A stretch of 64,000 nucleotides of DNA from Kuschelorhynchus macadamiae (lineage: Eukaryota > Arthropoda > Insecta > Coleoptera > Curculionidae). The position numbers were made by a program, and so were the translations under genes. The notes beneath the pieces were generated by a model. It was not told the origin of the DNA, did no database searches, and saw only the letters and a program-made list of their open reading frames with translations. The DNA is taken from positions 522,501 to 586,500 of the forward strand of contig JAUTXW010005215.1 of assembly GCA_030620095.1 (NCBI GenBank). The letters are read 5' to 3'. Position 1 is the stretch's first letter. Every line of letters begins with the position of its first letter. Below, in pieces: positions 1 through 11,539 of this stretch.

Positions 1-23
1 AAAAAGCGAAACGTCGAGCTAGT

Positions 24-3000
24 TTTCTTTTACCTTTTCAATGGCATATCACACGTTATATTTTTTTTCAAAATGGCGGATCAGGAAGCGCTTTTTCAAA
101 ATTCAATATGGCTGTCGTTTACCGATACCGATGAAATTTTTGTTTAACAAATTATTAAAATATTAAACAAAATCGGGTTTTAATGGATTTTAATCAAATT
201 TTTAATTTATCACAAAATGGGATAAGTTTAATTTTTTCTCTAAAATGTGAACTTTTTCTTAAATTTTCTGAAAGATTTTAAATAGAGAGTTGTATTTATT
301 AAATATTAGTATTAAAGTATATCTTATTAGCTACACGAAACCGCATATACCGTATTTTTGCTTTTTGTTTCAGAAAAAATTGACAAAATCTTGCCGATAT
401 ACATTTTTCCTAATACATAACATGAAACAAACACACACATATTATTAATCAGAAAATCCTGGAATATTTTTTATTGTTTATTGATAAGTAATTTTGTATT
501 ATTTTGACATTTTATGACTGTTGTCTTATTTTAGGAAAGCGAGAAAAAATCACAAGTAGTATTAATTTTATTTTACCGGTAGATACGGTGCAGTAACATG
601 AAAGATGACTTAACTAAGATAAGTAGGCCTTGGAAACAATTGCATAGGGATGCCATTATAATTTTCATTAGATTTAACCAGAAACGTCAAAAGTACTGTT
701 TTGTATCGACATTTCTGATAACTTTCGTTACATTTTTACACTGAGAAGTGGTTCTAGTTAGTTTTAAAAATAAATATTATGGTTTATTCAAGAGAACATC
801 AAATTGACATGCTCCTTATTTATGGCGAATGTCGCATAAATTCAAGGGACACAGAGAGATTATACCAGGAACGCTTTCCGAATCGTGACGCTCCTTCACA
901 TGCATATTATCCTTGGCTAGTACAACATTTAAAAAATGAAAATAATGGTGGTGTCCATGCTAATGGCAATGATGGTTTCGTAGTAAGCGAAGAAGTGGAA
1001 ACAAACGTTTTAGCGTGCATCGAGTATGACCGTACAGCTTCCCTTCGTGAATTAGGCAAACAGTGCAATACGTCCCATGAAAGCGCCAGAAAAATTTTAA
1101 AGAAACACGGGTTTAAATCGTTTAAGTATCAAATTCACCACCACCTATTTAAAAATGACTTCCAAAGACGACTTATTTATTGCAATTGGTTTTTAGATAA
1201 TTATAGAATAAGTCCTGTGTTTCATCATAAGATTATTTTTTCGGACGAATCAAGGTTTACTAATCTAGGGATGTTTAATAGAAATAATTTTCGTTATTGG
1301 GCAAAGGAAAATCAAAGATTAGTAAGAGAAGGTGCCTTCCAGGAACGTTTTGGAGTTAATGTTTGGTTAGGCGTTGTAGGACTAAGCGTTATTGGTCCAA
1401 TATTATTCCATCAGCCTTTAACTGGCGAGATGTATTTGGACTTTCTCGAAAATGAAATTGAACATTTTATAAATAATTTGCAGCAAAATGATGATTTAGT
1501 TTACCAACAAGATGGCGCCCCTGCTCATAATTCAAGAATTGTTGCAAATTACTTGAATGAACGATTTGGTGAGAACTGGTTGGGAACCAATGGACCAATT
1601 CGACGGCCAGCGAGGTCGCCTGACCTAACCCCGCTTGATTTTTCTATATGGGGTCATCTGAAAGAAAAAGTGTATGCAACTCCTGTAATATCGTTGGAAA
1701 TGTTAGAAAATAGAATAAGACAAGCCGTTGAGAGTATCTCAGAACAGCATTTACGAAACCTGCTCGCGGAAAATGTTGAGAGAGTTACACTATGCCAAGA
1801 ACAAGGCGGACAGCGCATAGAACATTTAATTGAGTGACTTTTGTATTAATTGTGAAAGTTTGATTTTAAATTAGCATTAAACCCAATTAAAACCCCCGTA
1901 TTTGTTTATTATTTCTACCTATAATTCAAAAATATCTTCGGTCTTAGAAAATAGCCGCCATATTGAATTTTGAACAAAAGCTTCCTGGTCCTCCATTTCG
2001 AAAAAAAATCAAACTGTGTGAAAAAATATACAGGGTTCTTTTTAAACTTCTTGACTTAGGTCTAGGTATTTCCGGAAAAACCGAAAGCCTACCGGTAAAA
2101 TAAAATTAATACTACTTGTGAATTTTTCTCGATTTCCTAAAATAAGACAGCAAAAATCATAAAATGTCAAAATAATACAAAATTGCTTATCAATAAAAAA
2201 TATTCCGAAATTTACTGATTAATAATATGTGTGTGTGGGTGTGTGTGTTTCATGTTATGTATTACGAAAAATGTATATCGGCAGAGTTTCGTCAATTTTT
2301 TCTCAAACAAAAAGCAAAAATACGGTTTGTTATGCGCTTTTGTTATGTTTTTTGTTTTTCTCAGTGTAAAAATGTAACGAAAGTTATCAGAAATGTCGAT
2401 ACAAAACAGTACTATTGACGTTTCTGGTTAAATCTAATGAAAATTATAATATCATCCCTATGCAATTGTTTCCAAGACCTACTTATCTTAGTTAAGTCAT
2501 CTTTCATGTTACTGCACCGTATCTACTGGTAAAATAAAATTAATACTACTTGTGATTTTTTCTCGCTTTCCTAAAATAAGACAACAGTCACAAAATGTCA
2601 AAATAATACAAAATTACTTATCAATAAGCAATAAAAAATATTCCAGGATATTCTGATTAATAATATGCGTGTGTTTGTTTCATGTTATGTATTAAGAAAA
2701 ATGTGTATCGGCAAGGTTTTGTCAATTTTTTCTAAAACAAAAAGCAAAAATACGGCTTGTTATGCGGTTTCGTGCAGCTAATAAGATATACTTTAATACT
2801 AATATTTAATAAATACAACTTTCTATTTAAAATGTTTGAGAAAATTTAAGAAAAAGTTCACATTTTAAAGAAAAAATTAAACTTATCCCATTTTGTGATA
2901 AATTAAAAATTTGATTAAAATCCATTGAAAACCCCATTTTGTTTAATATTTTAATAATTTGTTAAACAAAATTTCATCGGTATCGGGAAACGACCGCCTT

Positions 3001-3120
3001 ATTGAATTTTGAAAAAGCGCTTCCTGGTCCGCCATTTTGAAAAAAAAAATATAACGTGTGACATGTCATTGAAAAGGTAATTCTAAGCTCTATCAAACTA
3101 TGTAAAATAATATACAGGGT
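24..3120 (+). mobile_element. Tc1/mariner-type DD41D element with ~720-bp inverted arms
   Basis: Two long inverted arms, about 24-746 and 2358-3080, read as reverse complements of each other with scattered differences. They enclose the transposase gene at 779-1837. Between gene and right arm lies an extra block: 1930-2092 resembles 2970-3180 in direct orientation, including the phrase TATACAGGGTTC, and 2093-2335 resembles 2530-2768 directly. The right side is therefore partly duplicated. TA-flanked ends with a CAGGG motif fit the Tc1/mariner superfamily, but arms of this length are unusual because most Tc1/mariner elements have arms of tens to a few hundred bases. The exact outer boundary is unclear: similarity of the arms fades near base 24, while a CAGGGT motif also occurs near 3114. 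Confidence 0.75.
779..1837 (+). CDS. Tc1/mariner-superfamily transposase, DD41D, intact
   Basis: This 352-residue protein would cut and paste the element around it. The N-terminal ~110 residues have the helix-turn-helix pattern of insect mariner-like proteins, with an RDTERLYQERFP stretch near residue 25 and LRELGKQCNTSHESARKIL near 90. The DDE-type core has Asp at about residue 156 (FSDES), Asp 245 (QQDGAPAH) and Asp 287 (SPDLTPLDF). My count gives 41 residues between the second and third Asp, hence DD41D rather than mariner DD34D. The C-terminus GGQRIEHL is shared with the broken transposase at 38289-39351, so both belong to related families. The frame has no stop and the start lies 33 bp inside the left arm. 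This is the only uninterrupted transposase in the window, so it could be functional; expression cannot be judged from sequence. Confidence 0.88.
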   Translation: MVYSREHQIDMLLIYGECRINSRDTERLYQERFPNRDAPSHAYYPWLVQHLKNENNGGVHANGNDGFVVSEEVETNVLACIEYDRTASLRELGKQCNTSHESARKILKKHGFKSFKYQIHHHLFKNDFQRRLIYCNWFLDNYRISPVFHHKIIFSDESRFTNLGMFNRNNFRYWAKENQRLVREGAFQERFGVNVWLGVVGLSVIGPILFHQPLTGEMYLDFLENEIEHFINNLQQNDDLVYQQDGAPAHNSRIVANYLNERFGENWLGTNGPIRRPARSPDLTPLDFSIWGHLKEKVYATPVISLEMLENRIRQAVESISEQHLRNLLAENVERVTLCQEQGGQRIEHLIE

Positions 3121-3292
3121 TCCATTTGAAATTCTTAACTTGGTTCTGATATCGGAAAAACTGGCAGTAATATTCAATTGTTTTTTCATGAAAAATATGT
3201 GTCTTAATACCATATTTCGTTAACCGAAATATAAATATCCTAACCTAAAAAGCAAATGAATGGCATCGTGTAAAACGATATCGTTGACACCC

Positions 3293-3295
<3 letters not shown>

Positions 3296-3358
<63 letters not shown>
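3296..3358. repeat. (TA)n microsatellite
   Basis: About 31 uninterrupted TA units directly follow GTTGACACCCGG, a sequence that also forms the ends of the small palindromic element at 22584-22679. An element end may have landed at or seeded this TA tract. Confidence 0.97.
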
Positions 3359-3360
<2 letters not shown>

Positions 3361-3529
3361 AATAACGGTAAGAATTAGTATATAGCAGAAAATGGATTTT
3401 TTTGGGATGACCGCTAAAGCAGTGGGATTTGGCAAACTACAGACACGTGTTTCTGACTTAAGGTCTTCATCAGTACAGTCAACTAGTTGCCAGATGACTA
3501 CAACTAGCTAGGTAACTATTTTTATTTAG

Positions 3530-4200
3530 TTAAAAAAAATTTTACGTTTCACTTGTCCGCCATCTTGTTCCGTTGGAGTGGATTTTAATCAAAATATTAC
3601 CAGGTCATCCCCATAAAACCCTTAATTTTTGACTAAAATTTCATCTGTGGATTTGATAAGTACTTTTTAAGTTATGTCGCAAACTAGCAAACAGGTTTAC
3701 AGATCGGCAGACCGAGCGACCAAATTGATAAAACAATTTTTGGCACTTGCTAAGCCTTGAAGACATGTAAGACCTGAGACGGTGATTTTTTTCATGATTA
3801 CAAACATTTTATTTCACTGTTCCACCATCTTGAATTACTAACACAATTCTACCAGTTGATCTCTATACCACAAGTTATGGCACACAATTTAAAATCAATC
3901 CATTAAGTAGTTTATTCAGGCTGAATTTTTAAATATTTTACTAAGGCCCCATTTCGTTCCGCCATTTTGGATTCGTACCAAAATTTTATTATTTGATTCC
4001 TACATAATACTTGATGATTGTGCGAAATTTGAGATAAATTGGCTGAGTAGTTTTTTTACATTTTACTAGGCCGCCATTTTGTTTGGTCATATTGGATTTT
4101 TTCCAAAATGTTACCAGGTCATCCTCGATGACCCTTAATTTTTGTCAATCGGGTAAGTAGTTTTTTAGCTATGCCGCGAATATGCAGACCGATAGACAGA
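3530..4200 (-). repeat. Diverged GCCGCCAT tandem-repeat family, array 1
   Basis: Recurring phrases of the type CGCCATTTTGTTC, TACCAGGTCATCC, CCTTAATTTTTG and GATAAGTAGTTTTT appear several times at irregular spacings of about 110-275 bp, followed by AGACCGATAGACAGACAG. The same words occur in opposite orientation at 7190-8151 and 11210-11530 and again at 52260-54131. There is no coding potential. The array is a non-coding repeat family, possibly a non-autonomous transposon with internal tandem units. Confidence 0.75.
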
Positions 4201-4442
4201 CAGATAGATTATTTTTTTATATTATAATATCAAGTCTTGCACAAACTTCATTTAAAGTAAGGCAATTATTTTTCACAAAAATAACAAAACATTTAGAATG
4301 ATTGAATTGCGTTTTCTTAATTTTTTTGCAAGCAATTTCTGTAAGTCATATCGCCATACTGTATATTAACCAAAATAGAGGTGTCTTATACCCTACATCT
4401 TCCTTGCATAGCTTACGCAACTACTAATAAATAATATGACAG

Positions 4443-6360
4443 GTGATGAGGGCTATATATCCTATATATGCGTTTGCCTGAAAGCATATGCAAACCCATA
4501 TTTTGGCAATTTTTGTATTTAAATGCATATTTTGCAGTTATTACAGGAAAAATGCATATATTCTAATTTTTCTGAATATTTTTTTATTTTCCCAGACAAA
4601 TTTCATGTATTTTAAATATGATCCATAATAACAAAATAATAAAAAATGTCTAGTTGCTGGCAGGCCAAGGGTTTTACCCATTCTTTCTTAAAATTGTTAT
4701 AGGTACACAATAAAACAACTGTGTTTTAAAAATTATGAATGTATCACAGATTTACAATCATAAATACGCACGTTTTAAGAATGTTAGAAATAATTTTTCA
4801 ATTCAGTTTAGATTACACATTGTGGCCTAAACATTGTCCAATATGCCGAAAGAAAAGCGTTCATTAAGTGCGGTGTTAACTCAATTCGTGAAAGATTTTC
4901 CTTATTTTCGATCAAAGTTCAATGAGGATTTATTACTGCGATTATTCCACTGAATGAATTAAGTAATCTTGCCCTGAAGTCATTTTTAGAGCAGTACACA
5001 AAGATATCAATTCCACATGAATCCACGTTAAGGAAAACTATGTTCCAGATTTGTACAATAAGACAGTTACCGAATTGCGGGAAAAGGTAGAAGATAAAAG
5101 TATATGGGTGTCATTAGATGAAACAACTGATGTGGAACAGAGATGTGTTGCTAATTTTGTTTTTAGTGTGTTGGGTGTAGAAGCAGAAAGGGATAAATCA
5201 TATTAAGTTACAATCAAGACCTTAGACAAAGTAAATCATTCAACTGTTGCTGGATTTTTCAATGACTCTCTCACTCTTTTATGTCCCGATGGTATTAAAT
5301 ATGATAGAGTGTCAGTGGCAACAAATTAACTGATGCTGCTCTATACATGTGTAAAGCAATGAGTGGTCTACAAATATTGTACCCTAAAATGATACATGCC
5401 ACATATCTTACCCATGGACTTCATCGAGTTGCAGAACAAGTTCGTTCTTTTTATCCACGAGTGAACGATCTGATTTGTTCGGTGAAGAAAGTATTCCTAA
5501 AAACTCCGACTCGGGTAGAAAAATTTAGGGAAACTGCCGGAAATATCCCCCTGCCCCCACCACCAACTGAGACTAGATGGGGAACTTGGATAAACGCTGC
5601 CATTTATTAAGCAAAACATTTCGAGGCAATAAAAAACCATAGTCAACCACTTTAATGCGGAATACTCACATTGTATACAAGAAGTACAAAACGTTTTGCG
5701 CAAAGAAGATCTACGTGAGGATTTAATTTACATTAAAAACAATTTTATACAATACTATAAAAAAATTGGAGATTAACGGACTTTGTCAAAAAGCGTAGAA
5801 ATGATAGAAAAAAGTAATTTCTCAAAAAATAGCTACGGTTTTACAAAAAAATATTGGTTACAAAAATTTGAAAAATATTAGGGCAGTTTTGGGCAATAAA
5901 GAGACATTGAATCCAGATAATGAACAATTTTTAATAAACAGTGATTTGAATTTGTTTGAATATGTTTCAGATAATAGAAGAAAATTTGAATTTGATAATT
6001 TGTTACATCATATAGTTACAAAATGTAACCGCAACTTGTTGAATAGCGTAAACCATAAATTATAACAGGTTTATTCTTTAGTTAGTTTGTTTAGTTAGCT
6101 ATATATTAAAAATTTATTTAAAAAATACTTTTATTTTATATTTGTATTAATGTAATAATTACTAGTAAAAATAGCGTTTTAAGGATATCTTGAAGTGTAA
6201 ATAATATAATATTTTAATTGCTATACTTTTGCTTTATTTCTGTTTTTTTGATCCGTTAATAAATGCATTTTTACATGCATATTTTCCCCTGTTTCGGAGC
6301 ATATTTGCATGCATATTTATAGATTTTTAAATGCATAATTATCCCAAGCCTAATGATGAG
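4443..6360 (+). mobile_element. Degenerate hAT-like element
   Basis: Ends rich in ATGCATAT-type words surround the broken gene at 4843-6065. The right end reads ATCCCAAGCCT followed by AATGATGA; the left end reads GGTGATGA followed by GGGCTATATATCC. The two flanking 8-mers agree at six of eight positions, consistent with the 8-bp target duplication of hAT elements, and the termini AGGGCT/AGGCTT are weakly inverted. Boundaries are tentative. The element is clearly old because its gene is heavily disabled. Confidence 0.5.
4843..6065 (+). pseudogene. hAT-like (CGGBP1/DUF659-type) transposase relic
   Basis: Translation in changing frames gives a continuous relic of a hAT-related protein. It starts at 4843 with MPKEKRSLSAVLTQFVKDF, the kind of opening found in CGGBP1-like proteins. 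A DUF659-type segment follows around 5100-5200, with SLDETTDVEQRCVANF. Next is an open part at 5347-5610 with RWGTWINAA, and a C-terminal open part at 5868-6065. Stops and frame changes separate these parts, for example the stop after the first ~36 residues and those near 5205, 5328 and 5608. No full dimerisation domain is visible. The gene cannot make a working transposase. The family assignment is from motif memory and is moderate. Confidence 0.65.
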
Positions 6361-7150
6361 TAACGTCATTTTAAGAAACTACTTGATCTCTGACATGCTG
6401 AATATGCTTAATTTCAAATTTCAAAAATAGCAAAGTACTAGAAAAATCTAGATTTGACTCATGTTAGTTTAATTAATAAAACTTTCAACTTATACTTACT
6501 TAAATTTATTTGACCACTGCATTCTTCTAGCAAAAGCACAATACATCCGAATACAAAAACACTATTTTTCCACACATCCATATTTCAGCGACTTTTCTGG
6601 GATTTACGTCCCCAATAAAGGGTAAAAAAGTGATAGTTATTCTTTCAATTGTTTGTCTTTGTTCGACCACTTTTATATTTTCTTCATTCCCAAAATTGTT
6701 GAAAAATTAAACTAGCTTATTATTTCAGTTGTAGATTAGTTTCTATAATTTAAAATATCAGTTTAAATTACAGACCACCTAATAAATTTAAAAATATATT
6801 ATTCAACCGAATTCTGTAATTGGCTTGAAGCATGCTATTCATCTAACTCTGTACACAAATAACATGTGGTTCAGTAGACCACGCTATGCGCCCTACCTAC
6901 ACCAACAACCTATTATCCAATCTCTTTGATTGTGTTATTATGTCTTCAGAAAGTACTTGTATTTGTACGTAAGAATGTTAGGCGCCTGCCCATTTTACTC
7001 GAATAGATTTTTCATTAAGTAAAAGATTTGCGAGTAACGAAAGTTTTCCGTTCTTGCAGTGGCTAGGAATTCAACTTAGTCTGCCGCTTTTCAGTCTGCA
7101 CAACTCCATACAAATAAGTCCAACTCAGGATATTTCTGTTTTCCATTTTT
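6361..7150. other. No recognisable feature
   Basis: AT-rich non-coding DNA with only short spurious frames. I see no transposase motif, inverted repeat or RNA gene here. Confidence 0.6.
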
Positions 7151-7154
7151 ATTA

Positions 7155-8151
7155 CTTCCCTCGTTAAAGGGAAGTATTGTAATCGTAAAAATCTTTACGT
7201 TTCAGTAACATATAGTCAAACATTAAGTGTAATGTCAGGATGACCTGGAAAAATTCTCGTAAAAATCCATGGCGGCTTAGTGAAAGGTTACACAATTATT
7301 AATAAAAAACTGCTTATCCAATTTATCTCAAATTTTGTACAAAAATCAAGTATTATCTAGGAATTAACTGTTAAAAAATTTTTATACCAATCTAAGACGA
7401 CGCAACAAAATGGCGGCTTGATAAAATATTTAAAAATTCAGCCTGAAAAAACTACTTAATGGATTGATTTCAAATTGTGTGCCATACGAGTAATTATGGT
7501 GCAGAGATGATAAAATTGTGGTGGAGCAAAATGGCGGCTAAATTAAATATTTGTAATCGTCAAAAAATCACTCTCTAACGTTTTACATATTTTGAGGTTT
7601 TAGCGTCCGTAGATGCCAAAAAAATATGTTTTATAAATTCTGTCGGTTTGTCTGCCTGCCTATCAGTTTGCGACATTTCTTAAAAACGATTCATTAGCTT
7701 AACTTCAAATTTTACTCAAAAATTAAGTGTCATATGGTGATTACCTGGTAATATTTTGGTAAAAGTGCAATATGGTGGCCTAGTGACATGTTAAAAAAAT
7801 TATTACTAAAAACTACTTATCCAATTTATCTTATATTTTGCGCAAGATGGCGGAACAAATATAATATTTGTAGTCGTAAAACAAATTACCCTCTCAGGTA
7901 TTAAAATATGTTTTATCGATCCTGTCGGTTCGTCTGTCGGTCTGTCAATTCGCGTCATAGCTTACTACTTATCAGATTAATTTCAAATGTCAGTCGAACA
8001 TTAAGGGTCATATGGGGATGTCGTGGTAATATTTTGGTATACATCTAATATGTCGGAACAAGATGGCGGCCTAGTGGAACTTTAAAAAGTTGTTTTTAAA
8101 TAACTAATTATCCAACTTCCTCAAATTTTAAGCAAAAATCAAGTGTTACCA
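7155..8151 (+). repeat. ATGGCGGC tandem-repeat family, array 2, with terminal hairpin
   Basis: GGCGGC-type words occur near 7271, 7412, 7532, 7774 and 8064, spaced 120-145 bp or about twice or more that. Each is accompanied by AAACTACTTATCC, CAAATTTT, AATTAAGTGTCAT and CCTGGTAATATTTTGGTA. At the outer edge (7154-7176) sits the hairpin ACTTCCC/GGGAAGT. A similar hairpin marks the outer edge of the inverted copy near 54110-54131. A GTCGGTCTGTC motif occurs near 7925-7945. The array is interrupted at about 8152 by the end of a hAT element. Confidence 0.75.
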
Positions 8152-11110
8152 GGGCCGTGCGGTGAAATTTTAAGAAAGGGAAGCAATTTTTAGGAACTTA
8201 CCTACTTGTAATGTAGTTCGATTCTTCGATCATTTTTTGCAAATTCGTCAAAGACGTCATCATATATATCATGCTCATCGATGCTCCGACATATTTTGGA
8301 GAAGTTTATTTTGCGCTTAGTATGCGGAAGTCTCTCCTGCCCCGTTAAATTTCTTACGAAATCTTTTTATACGTTTAATTGTTGAAAAATTGCGTTCTAC
8401 TGATAAACTTGTGGCACGTATTGTCAATACTAATTCACACGATTTCGACACTTTAGTGTAGGCATCTTCCAGCTCCTCGTCTTTTAAAAATTGCATTAGT
8501 TCCTTAGCGTTATTTTTTGCGCTAATATTATCAGTTTCGTAAATCACTTTTTGTTCAGATCTCAGTAACACTCGGTCGAAGAACTGGCCATAATGAAGAT
8601 AATCATTTAAACCGTTAAATCTATAGTTTATTTGCTGCTGAATTTGATCGATTATTTCATAAAAGAGGCGTCTGTATGACGTTTGAACATCTCCCATCTT
8701 GTCTGTTCGAAGACGCTTGGCTTGTGGCTCCACATTTAACGTCGTTTTCTCCCAAAATAGGTCAAAGTCATCTCTTTTTTGGCTTAACATGGACTTAAAA
8801 TCATCCACTTTTTTTAGGCAAAAAGCAATATCATTTGTTTTAGTTTGTAATATATTAAAAGCATTGTCCGAGAATGGAAATATTTCTGAAAATATGTTCA
8901 ACAAATAATTAAAATATCGTTTCAAACAGTCCAAAAACCCCCTCGAACTATTTATTGCTTCTGAGTTCCATGTTTCATTATTTTCTATTATATTCTCAAA
9001 TAGTTCAATCAGTGATTCACGATTTTCAGATGCTGTTAACACAAGCAACATTATCTTCCATTATAGTTCCACAGACTAGCGAGAAAAAAGAAAAAATTGG
9101 AAATTGATGAAGGCAGTGATTTAAACATTTTACTAAAAATGGAAGAAAAGCAATATTTCCATAAGAAAAATATCGGGAAGCCTGAAAGCTTCAAAAACAA
9201 AAAAAAACTTCTAAAACTTAATTAATAATTTAGATAATAATATAATACATTTATTCTTACAAATGGAATTGTTCAACTGGTCCCCCGTTTTCACATTTGA
9301 TGTATGTCTTCAATCGAGAATATTCTTGATTTAGAATTTGAATTTGTTCTAATCGTTTTGTTCTCTATTTTCGATGTTACTTTTAGAGTTCCCCATGGAA
9401 AAAAAGCAGCCATGCCCAATCCATTCCTTAATCCAATGAGGAGGAGTAACAATGAGGAGGAGCACCATCTTGTTGGAAAAACTCTTTAATGTTTAAAGTA
9501 TCTTCGAAAAAATGCCTATTATTTTATTGAAATTGACTGGTCTGCTATTTTTTCGATCCAAAAAACATTTTTTAAATAATCTTCATTTTTTAACTTTTTT
9601 TATGCAAAATTCAACCCTTTTTTCTCGATGCCTGGGCGTTAATTTTGTGGTAGGCAAAACATTTTCTTATGGAAATAACACTTTTAGTAAAATGTTTAAA
9701 CAATCAATTTCATTGTTCTCTTCTTTCTCGTTAGGCTGGATGTTTGTTGAAATTTTTCATAAATTCGATGAAATTTTCGGACACTCTTATTGCTTTGATA
9801 AAAGTTTCCTAAATTAATCGTTTTTCTCTTTCCGAATAGGGCATTTTACAATAAAAAGAACGTATAATGTTGCTAAATGTGTAACTGTCACTGTCAGTTA
9901 TAAACAAACATTTTGTTTGTTGGTATCGATCTACTTCACAGCCACCTAAGCTAAATTATAAGCTTTAGAATAAATCGCAGATATTTCGAAAACTATTGTA
10001 TTTGGGTATAGGACATGTTATACAAAAAATATCAGAATTTTGATTTAATTTAGCGTATAATATACAGTTTAAAAAAATATAACTTTTTGGGTGATTTCGG
10101 CAAATATATATAAAAATGTATGCTGCAAATAGCTTATTGCGGAAATTAAATCATTCAAATAAATTCGATTCGACGTCACCGCGTACGTTTTGTTGACTTG
10201 GAAAAAAAAAGCAGCTGCTCTAAATGATTTTTTAAGCGAAAAATCATACACATATTTTACCATTAAACTAAGTAAATCTTGAAAATTTTCTCTATTTGAA
10301 GAAACCCTTGTTGTCATGACCTCTAAATCCCAGTTCGTGGTGTCCGAGAAAACAAACAACATCGATAAGTGTTCTTAATATTTGCTTATTTTTATCGACT
10401 AGTTCATTGTGTTGGCGGTGACTAATTTCCAACTGTTTATTAAGGGCGTGTTCAATTCTTGCTTTGCCGAAGACTTTTTCTTTTATGACGGCCTGCAAAT
10501 GCGCTTTGGACATAATGTGTCTTTTTACAGCTTTATGGAAATTGCCATGGCCAACAAAATACTTTACTTATATTTTCACACCCTGTTAGCCATTTGAGTT
10601 GTTCGTATTGTTTTTCCGGATAAAAACAACATAATACAGTTTTTCATTTTTTGGTTAAATTTTTCATACGGTTTTGTGTTCCTTTGGAAATTATTTGAAG
10701 CTTATCATCGAAGTTTAATGTTGAAAATCCCTTTATTATTAAGACACATACCACACATTCACACACACTCTTCTTACTAAATTCTCCAACATTTTCAACG
10801 TTATTACCGACAGCCGAAGTTGACGGTATTTGCATATTCACGTCCGTATTATTGTCTTCCATATAGCACCATGCACGACGCGACGTACGTATCACACAAC
10901 ACACGGATAGCCGTTCAACCAAAGAACCTACTCCAAAGATAGCTTCCGCCCCCACTTAAAACACGCGAGAAATGCAAAAATTGCAAACAGCCAGTGGAAA
11001 ATTCAATAACCTCTGGCTCGACTCACAGGAACTCAAGCATATAGGATTTGGCGGCCCGCATAGGTTCTGTTCCATTTACTATTGTCGCTCAGTCGGAGTC
11101 AAGGCCGCGT
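8152..11110 (-). mobile_element. Degenerate hAT element of the ZMYM1/DUF4371 type
   Basis: The sequence CAGGGCCGTGCGGTG at 8152-8166 has the CAGGG...G pattern of hAT termini and lies just downstream of the decayed transposase, which reads on the minus strand. The flanking DNA on the left (7190-8151) and on the right (11210 onward) is the same ATGGCGGC repeat array in the same orientation, so the element appears to have inserted within that array. I could not find the matching right-hand terminus; 11110 is an estimate from the end of similarity to coding and the resumption of the array. Confidence 0.6.
8317..10870 (-). pseudogene. hAT transposase relic (TTF-type N-terminus, DUF4371, hATC end)
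   Basis: Three relic segments are seen on the minus strand in the correct order. Near 10870-10644 is a short N-terminal stretch starting MEDNNTDVNMQIPSTS. At 10513-10069 is a DUF4371-type segment with ISHRQHNELVDKNKQILR and LGFRGHDN, in two frames. At 9051-8317 is a 244-residue open segment ending with SVERNFSTIKRIKRF, the start of the hAT C-terminal dimerisation region, cut by a stop soon after. Between 10069 and 9051 I recognise no domain, so the catalytic middle is lost or very diverged. Frames opened on the plus strand here (9304-9817) are antisense shadows. The protein cannot be functional. Confidence 0.72.
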
Positions 11111-11209
11111 TTATTATGGGCTTGATAATTAAGATAATATTTTAACATTTTTAATATAAATTAATTTAGTGGTTTCCTATTTCAAAAATTACATTGTGAT
11201 ATAAAGATA

Positions 11210-11530
11210 AACTGGTATAGCTGTGGTACAAACTCAAGATGGTGGGAGAAAATGGCGGCCAATAAGTTTTTTATAAACCAACGTAAAAGAAAATCTTATT
11301 TAATTGACTCTAAATTTTGTAGAAAATTTAAATGTGATATAGAGAAAAACTGTTACGAATCCAACATGACGTAACAAAATGGCAGTGTGTATCAATGTAA
11401 AAAACACTTATTGAATTTATTTTTAATTATGCCCGAAACTCAAGTGTGGCATAGGTAGAAACTAGTAAAATATTCGTGGGAGTCCAATATGATGGAACAG
11501 AATGGCGCCCAATAGAAATGTTGGAAAATA
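11210..11530 (+). repeat. ATGGCGGC tandem-repeat family, array 2 continued
   Basis: Three units spaced about 125-130 bp carry AAAATGGCGGCC (near 11250), AAAATGGCAG (11379) and GAATGGCGCCC (11500), together with AAATTTTGTAGAAAATT and GATATAGAGAAAAACTG. The orientation equals that of 7155-8151, which supports the idea that the hAT element split one array. Confidence 0.7.
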
Positions 11531-11539
11531 TATGTATAT

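Noticed and set aside
24..3080. Interpretation of the long inverted arms as a CRISPR-like or satellite array
   Set aside because: There are two arms plus one partial duplicate, not a regular array; a transposase lies in the middle. No CRISPR is expected or seen in this eukaryotic DNA.
7021..7040. Possible tRNA or other structured RNA gene in the intergenic parts
   Set aside because: I scanned by eye for TTCNANNC B-box context with matching A-box and acceptor pairing and found no convincing case; a covariance-model run would be decisive.
9304..9817. Two plus-strand frames of 61 and 101 codons
   Set aside because: They lie antisense within the decayed hAT element and show no motif; Phe/Leu richness reflects T-rich sequence.
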